Source: Berberis thunbergii (lineage: Eukaryota; Streptophyta; Magnoliopsida; Ranunculales; Berberidaceae). From it: 64,000 nucleotides of DNA. Below are positions 58,340 through 64,000 of this stretch, piece by piece (position 1 is the stretch's first letter; the number at the start of each line of letters is the position of its first letter). A model generated the notes under the pieces. The model was not told where the DNA came from, ran no database searches, and worked only from the letters and a program-made list of their open reading frames with translations. The position numbers and the translations under genes were made by a program. Location: contig QNQO01006979.1 in the NCBI GenBank assembly GCA_003290165.1, forward strand, positions 186,001 to 250,000, given 5' to 3'.

Positions 58340-61300
58340 TTGAGAAAATCTCTTCAAATAATAGTTTTTATGCTAACTATATATAGAAGTTTTGACTTGA
58401 AGTAGGGACACGGGGTTACAGTACTGGTAAAGTTGTCTAGCGTAAATTTTGCCATGCCAATGACAGTATGAACGGGAGCAGTGTAATTGTTATTATCATA
58501 AACATCAATCCCATCTACATCTTTGCTAGGCATGCCCTTGCATACACTTTGATAAGCAACGCATGTTCTCTCGTAGTTGTGTACATGCCCCCATAGAACC
58601 AAATCCACCTAATTCGATATCACAACATAAATAGGAGAGTTGAGTACTTATTTCATCAATCAAGATCACCATGATAATGATACTAAATCGACAATGAAAG
58701 TGGGGTTGTATTGCATTTCGAACTAACACCAACACACACGGATACAATATAGTTAAACATTAGCTTAGACCCTCTTACCTTGTATTGCAGTAGCAATGGT
58801 TCTACAGCTTCAACAAATTTAGTATCCACGCTTGGAATTACACCCCCTTTTACAGATGAATACATAGGTTTGTGTCTGAAGAACCATATTCAACAATGGT
58901 TATGTCACATATACATAAGCCTACCTATAAGAATAATTAGGTTTGATCATGCTTACCATACGAAAACTACCCATGATGTTATTGATCGATTAACGGATCC
59001 CAAGTCTTTCTTCATCCAATTGTACTGTACAAGTTTGTAGTTTTCATTAGATATGAAAAATTACTAAAGTATGACAAAATAACTTTTATTTGACCACCCT
59101 ACTTGTTAATAGTTTACTGACCAATTATGCTTCGTCGAAATTACAGTGAAATGCACACTCGCTTGTTCTATTTAGTACCAAGGTTTATCTTTAGCAGAGG
59201 TAGGCATTGGGAAGTATATTTCATAAGCAACTCCACATTCTCCTCCGGAGTCTGCTGTAATATACATTGATCCTAAATCAATGAAGTCTCTGCAAAGATG
59301 CAACATGCCTAATCATGTGAGAACTCAATAACAGTCTTTGTTGGTAAAGGAAGGAGATTAATTAGGCACCTCTCATGGTTACCGATCATAGTCATGTAAG
59401 TTGCGCGTGAAGCAACTGGATGGATAAGGTGAAGGAAGAAATCACATTCTACTAAAAGCCAAGTAGCATAGCTTATGTCTCCGATATGAAAAACAGAGTC
59501 AATATTTCTTGTTGCCACTTCATCAGCCCTGGCTCCAATAACAGACAGTGATCCTGGCTGTATTTTCATATGAAAAATAAATAACCATTTGATGAACAAC
59601 TTCATATTTGTTTGTTTCGGAATTGCCAAGTACCTGAATGTAATGCTCAATAGATTGATCATGAGGAGCCTTTCCCATATCACCATATGCGAGGAATGTG
59701 AGCTCATTATCTACTTGAATTGAATGTTATCTTTTGTATATGTATGAAAAATTACTCGTAGGCTGAAGCCCTATCATCAAAGCTGAGTGAATATATCCAG
59801 GATCATGCCATCCAAAATCTAAAGCTGAACTTGGTAAATCAGAAGCTATGATCAAGTCGAGACACAATCAATCAGTCTTCAATTTAGATAAAGAAATGTG
59901 TTCTAAGGTAAGCCAAAATTTATCCACCAATTATGAAGGGATAGATACTCACTGCACATATCGGCTTGTGTAAATGTTGTAACATTCGATATCTCTGACT
60001 TGCCATTCCCATATTGAAGTTGTTGTGGTGATGCATCTCCACTTACCCATGTCAATTTCATCTACAATCAACCCCAATACAATTTATTATTACCAAAAAA
60101 AAGCATCAACAATGTGAATATGAAAAGAATTTAATATTTTAACTTGAAAAGTTTACAAATTGTTTTTGGAATTTAAAATTTATTTATTTATTCATTATTC
60201 AGATAAAACCATGACAGAATACACCGTTTTAAACCCTTCGATACATTGTTGTGACTGAATCTTATTTGCTATTCGAGATCTCAAGTTCACCTTCTTCTAC
60301 GCCTTTGATCTTGGTTAGTTATTACCTACTTAGAATTCTTTCTTTACCCAAAAAATTTACTATTTTTTTATTTTTAAAATTTTATATTATGCCCAAAATT
60401 ATATGTTTGGGTTGTTCTTGAAAGTGTTTACTCATGGTGAAGAGAATTGCAGCCATGCCCAATGTACTGATGTCTCAATCCTTTACAAAATCATTGAACT
60501 TTCTTGATCAAAACTGAACTTTTCAAAATTGACCTCTTAACAAGTTATATGGTATTAACTCGTTGTCATAGTGTATAAAAGCTATCTGGCGATGTTTATG
60601 TAACATGGCGACGACAAGAAAATATTCCTTTTAAGAAAACAATGATTACACACAACATTGATATAAAACCTGAAAACTTCTTAACTCGTAAAGATAATAT
60701 ATAAATATGAAGCTTCAAGACCTAGTGTTTAGTTTTAAATCATTTGGAATTATCACATAGTGCTAAATTAATCATACACACGTGAATAGTTGACTATATC
60801 ATAGACACATGAATAGTTGACTATCTTGAAAAAAATTGTTTGATCAATGATCCAAAGCTTTCGGAGATTTATACAAAGAGTTGGACTTACTGATGTTCCA
60901 CTAGAGTCAATTCTGGAGAGATGGCCATACAAGGTGCTTTTGGATTGGTAAAATTTAGAGCATTCGGCCTTTTCAAAATGCAAGGGGTGTATCAAATCCA
61001 CCAACAAAGAATACAAACTCTATATTGGTTCGAATGTTAACAATGTGAAATGTTAACGACCCAGAGCAAGTCGATACTAGGCAATCATCGTCTTCGTTTA
61101 TCTAGCATTCCTTCTTTCCACATCCAAGGTACTCTGGATCATTCTTCATGTATTGTGCCTGAAACATGAATGTTAAACGTTAACCGATGGTACTAAGTAA
61201 CAACTAAATTTCTTGTTCTTGAATTTAGACTTCATCTTAACAGGATAATGGCACAGCAGAGGAAGACTACCGAAGTCTCTAGACTGCTCGTATTCGAAAG

Positions 61301-61690
61301 CATCCAACGGACAACTTGACACACTGCCCATGCAATTCAACCAAAAAAAAATCAGTACACAAAGAAATTTTAATTTCCCTTTCCTCCTATTCAATGGCTT
61401 ACTCTGCATTCGAAGGTGAAATATAGCAACCCAGTTTGAATCCGCAGGAATTAAGACTCCACTAATTGTAACAGTAACATTATAATCATTTGAAATACCC
61501 GTAGTATTTGTAATATTGATTTCAAGATATGGGTTCAAATTAGGACACTCTATCAATAACCTTCGATTAATTATCCGAAAATCAAAAATTACAGTGTAGC
61601 CTTGAAACTGACTAGTTGAGCTCAAATTCATAACTTGATGTCTAGATGAAAAATATGAAGTAGAAGGACTTACTCCTATGAAGTACAACC
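58340..61690 (-). pseudogene. Purple acid phosphatase (PAP27-like) gene copy captured by CACTA
   Basis: Exons on the minus strand: about 61690-61400 (NPYLEINITNTTGISNDYNV), 61346-61213 (SSCPLDAFEYEQSRDFGSLP), 61150-60890, 60063-59953, 59850-59758, 59710-59634 (metal-site GDMG), 59557-59371 (GDISY, GNHE), 59291-59118, 59030-58964, 58887-58782 and 58609-58380 (GHVHNYERTC). Such enzymes are secreted or plastid-targeted metallophosphatases hydrolysing phosphate esters or nucleotides. Disabling changes: TAA replaces the expected Ser codon in KPWY*IEQ (about 59180), a stop in KEC*INED (about 61099), a 1-base indel before the exon 1 donor, AT instead of GT at one donor (61212), and a missing 3' end. 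Introns are kept, so capture was at DNA level. Confidence 0.9.
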
Positions 61691-61699
61691 TCTCACATA

Positions 61700-63050
61700 A
61701 AAGTATTCATATATTATATGGTGCATTGGGGGTTTTTTTCCCCACACAAAACCTAAAATTAAAATTAAAAATATTTTATAGGTGACGTGAATTTTGGTTT
61801 TGATTGTTTACAAGGACCTACTCCTAAAATAATCAAAGAGATAAACTCCAGCATGTTTGAGATCGCATCTACAACACTTATCCGAACACGGTATCTATGT
61901 TGGAGTAATGTGCTTCCTACATTGCTGTTTTGGAGCACCGCTCATGAGAAGTCGTGGGTTCAAGTCTATTCTAACACAATCACAAAGACACTATTTCCTT
62001 TGGGTTTATTATTGATGCAAACTATACATAATCTTGGAAATTTTGAATAGTACTATACACATAATCAATCTTCAACCTACAAATTATGCCTCAAATAAGT
62101 AAAATTATAATATCTCCAACCATGCTTCAAAACAAAAAAAGTACGTCTCAAATAAGCAATTTTCATTAATATAATAGCTCCGAATACACTGTCAAAACTC
62201 TTTGGTAATATAACCAACTAGGCCTCGTAGTGCTTAACAAACCTTTTATTGACACCAAACACATAATATAAAGAGATAATAAGACCCAACATGAACTAGC
62301 AACCAGTAACATTGTTTGTAGATAAAAACTGACTCAAACTTGATTCGATGCAACATCGATAGACTGGACTCAACAGCATAGAAGACTTACTCGACTGACT
62401 TAGACTGGCTGGCTGGCTCCGTTCTAAGCCATGGCAACAAAGGAGCAAACATCAACACTGGTGTTCTCCGCCTTTTCCATAACATCTTCCCAACAATGAA
62501 GAGTAGATTTAGGTGAAGACTTCTCCACCTCTTCCATAACATCTTCCCAGCCATGTAGAGTAGATTTCGGTGATTTTCACATCCTGAATTTGGGGAAATC
62601 GGATATTCCCGCATGGATTTAACAGACGTCCATTTCTCAAAAATTAGGGTGTGACACTCTCATCTCACAAAAATCATATTGAAATTCACCCCATTCGTTT
62701 TGATACTAACTACTAAAGAGTATCAACAGACTTGGTCAAAAAATTATTTCCAGACCCAGATTGGAATTAACCAAGTTTATGAGTTAAACTTCACTTCAAT
62801 CCATACCCACATGTCATTTCTTCTCCTTTAACAATCTCAATCATTCAAACAAGCAAAAATTCCAAAATTCCAAAACACCACATTAACATAAACAATTATT
62901 CAAACAAACAGAGGGCAAAAGGAGTTACCGAAATTGTGACCAACAATGCAATGCAGACAATATGTAATGTGTCTATGAAGTTGCCTCTAGAGCCTGCAAC
63001 CGACTTGGCTCACAACTTGCTCAAAAGTACAAAACACGGCGAGCTGCAAA
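61700..63050. other. CACTA interior upstream of the phosphatase copy
   Basis: Includes a minus-strand segment at 62387-62614 with a 55-base direct repeat ('ttccataacatcttcccaac/gcc' twice, about 62474 and 62534). I see no supported gene; part may be the captured promoter of the phosphatase. Confidence 0.4.
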
Positions 63051-63051
63051 G

Positions 63052-63150
63052 AGTAGAGGGAGAGGGAGAGGAAGAGAGGCGAACAATGGGAGAAGGAGAG
63101 GAAGAGAGGTGAGCAAGGGCAGAGGGAGAAGAAGAGAGGTTGAGAAATCG
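63052..63150 (+). repeat. Purine-rich minisatellite, about 39-bp unit
   Basis: 'gagggagagggagaggaagagaggcgaac', 'gggagaaggagaggaagagaggtgagc' and 'gagggagaagaagagaggttgag' are successive variants, about 2.5 units, near the right end of the CACTA element. Confidence 0.8.
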
Positions 63151-63364
63151 CAAGTTTTAGGTTAGCAACACTGAAATTTTGGGGAGAGGAAACATAAACG
63201 TCAAGTGAAATTTTTTTTGGGGAGGGAGGTGGGCGCCAAAAATCCCGCCATCCATTTACAACGTTTTTTTATTTTAAAACTCATTGAAATTTGGTTTTTC
63301 ATAGCATAATGGTAAAAAGTGATATTAGATAATGCTATAAATGGACATGTATGGTGTAGTGAGT

Positions 63365-64000
63365 GGAAGGGCTAACATTGATGATCAATTGTTCACACAA
63401 GAATATGATGGTCCTATTGAAGATAGTCCTACACCTCAAGCATCCGGAAAAACTCCTTCCATTGCAAAAAGGAGTCAATGAGGTACAAATTTCTCTATTG
63501 AAGCAACTCTTCTTCTTATATCTACATACCTAAATACTAGTATAGATGTGATCCATGGTAAAAGCCAAAATTTTGGAATGTATTGGAAAATAATTTTTTT
63601 ACTACTTTCAAGAAAACAAGAAAGTTGATTATGATCGTAGAAAAACTCTTTGTTGCATCAATGGGAAAATATCCAAAAAGAGGTAAATAAGTTTTTGTGG
63701 ATTTTGCTCCCAAATTGAAGGAAGAAGTCAAAGTGGTGTTACCGAACAAGACAAGGTACGTAGTTATGATAGAGCAAGGGTGAATAAGTTTGGTGATTTG
63801 TAGTTGTTTTGCATATTACCATATCTTATTAATTTTTTTCATTACTTTCAGATTATGGCAACTCAACAAATGTTCAAGAAAATTATGGGTCACTCGTTTC
63901 ATTATCGACATTGTTGGTGTGAATTGATGTGCCATCCAAAGTGGCTTTTGGATCATTCTAGTGATAAGAATGCCAAGACCTCAAAACACTCTAGTCCTTC
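63365..64000 (+). pseudogene. Harbinger Myb/SANT-like ORF1, continued after the CACTA insertion
   Basis: The frame resumes with GRANIDDQLFTQEYDGPIED. After a stop at 63479 (TGA, where Arg CGA would fit), GTNFSIEATLLLISTYLNTS, IDVIHGKSQNFGMYWK, then in other frames VDYDRR, FCGFCSQIEGRSQSGVTEQD. An intron has donor GTACGT (63756) and acceptor TTTCAG (63851). The next exon reads MATQQMFKKIMGHSFHYRHC and CHPKWLLDHSS, running off the window. These are landmarks of the Myb-like ORF1 protein of plant PIF/Harbinger elements, which binds element ends and helps the DDE nuclease enter the nucleus. Frameshifts near 63600 and 63680 disable it. The transposase ORF would lie beyond the window. Confidence 0.82.

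Larger units (their letters stand above)
57248..63361. mobile_element. CACTA transposon carrying a purple acid phosphatase gene, 6.1 kb
   Basis: The left end is CACTACACCACAAATG and the right end on the minus strand is CACTACACCATACATG. The 3-base AGT flanks it at 57245-57247 and 63362-63364. The left 400 bases and right ~60 bases carry subterminal 'atagcgtt' type repeats. No transposase is encoded. A nearly complete purple acid phosphatase gene copy with introns occupies 58380-61690 on the minus strand. It belongs to a different subfamily from the CACTA element at 3688. Confidence 0.92.

Overview
The window looks like nuclear DNA of a flowering plant, most likely a eudicot. It is AT-rich, its genes have GT-AG introns, 5' leaders carry 'aaaccctag' motifs, and it contains plant Ty3/gypsy (Tat-type), CACTA, Mutator-like, hAT and PIF/Harbinger sequences plus a decayed fragment of plastid 16S rDNA. 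I cannot name the species. All family names come from reading translations and ends by eye; no search was run.

Only two loci look like intact host genes, both on the minus strand. One is a 173-residue membrane-anchored DUF761-like protein (32280-32801). The other is a four-exon gene (35481-50705) for a 525-residue coiled-coil protein, with one 12.7-kb intron and every exon joining in phase 0. A possible plastid-targeted protein (51862-52380, plus) looks broken.

Left part (1-13390): an old solo LTR (2526-3194), then a 9.7-kb CACTA element (3688-13387, 3-bp target duplication CTA). Nested inside are a SINE (11-bp duplication), a 1.4-kb Mutator-like element (9-bp duplication) and a 1.1-kb inverted repeat made of a gene's 5' region, plus exon-like pieces that look like captured host sequence.

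Middle-left (14540-29440): remains of Tat-type Ty3/gypsy elements. They show two full-length LTRs, antisense extra ORFs, a pol fragment with RNase H fused to integrase, and a 6.5-copy, ~180-bp tandem array after integrase. A 4.6-kb insertion with inverted LTR-like ends (TSD GCGGC) interrupts the downstream part. A broken hAT transposase follows.

Centre (29440-52400): host-gene territory with a small Mutator-type foldback element, and the giant intron, which holds the plastid 16S fragment and local duplications.

Right part (53386-64000): a 5' Tat-type element truncated in RNase H, then a PIF/Harbinger Myb-like ORF1 pseudogene. That ORF is split in frame by a second CACTA element (57248-63361, TSD AGT), which carries a nearly complete, intron-containing but disabled purple acid phosphatase gene. 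I found no bacterial-type system or CRISPR array. The most notable biology is gene capture by two CACTA elements, hairpin-forming inverted repeats and nested insertions with readable target duplications.
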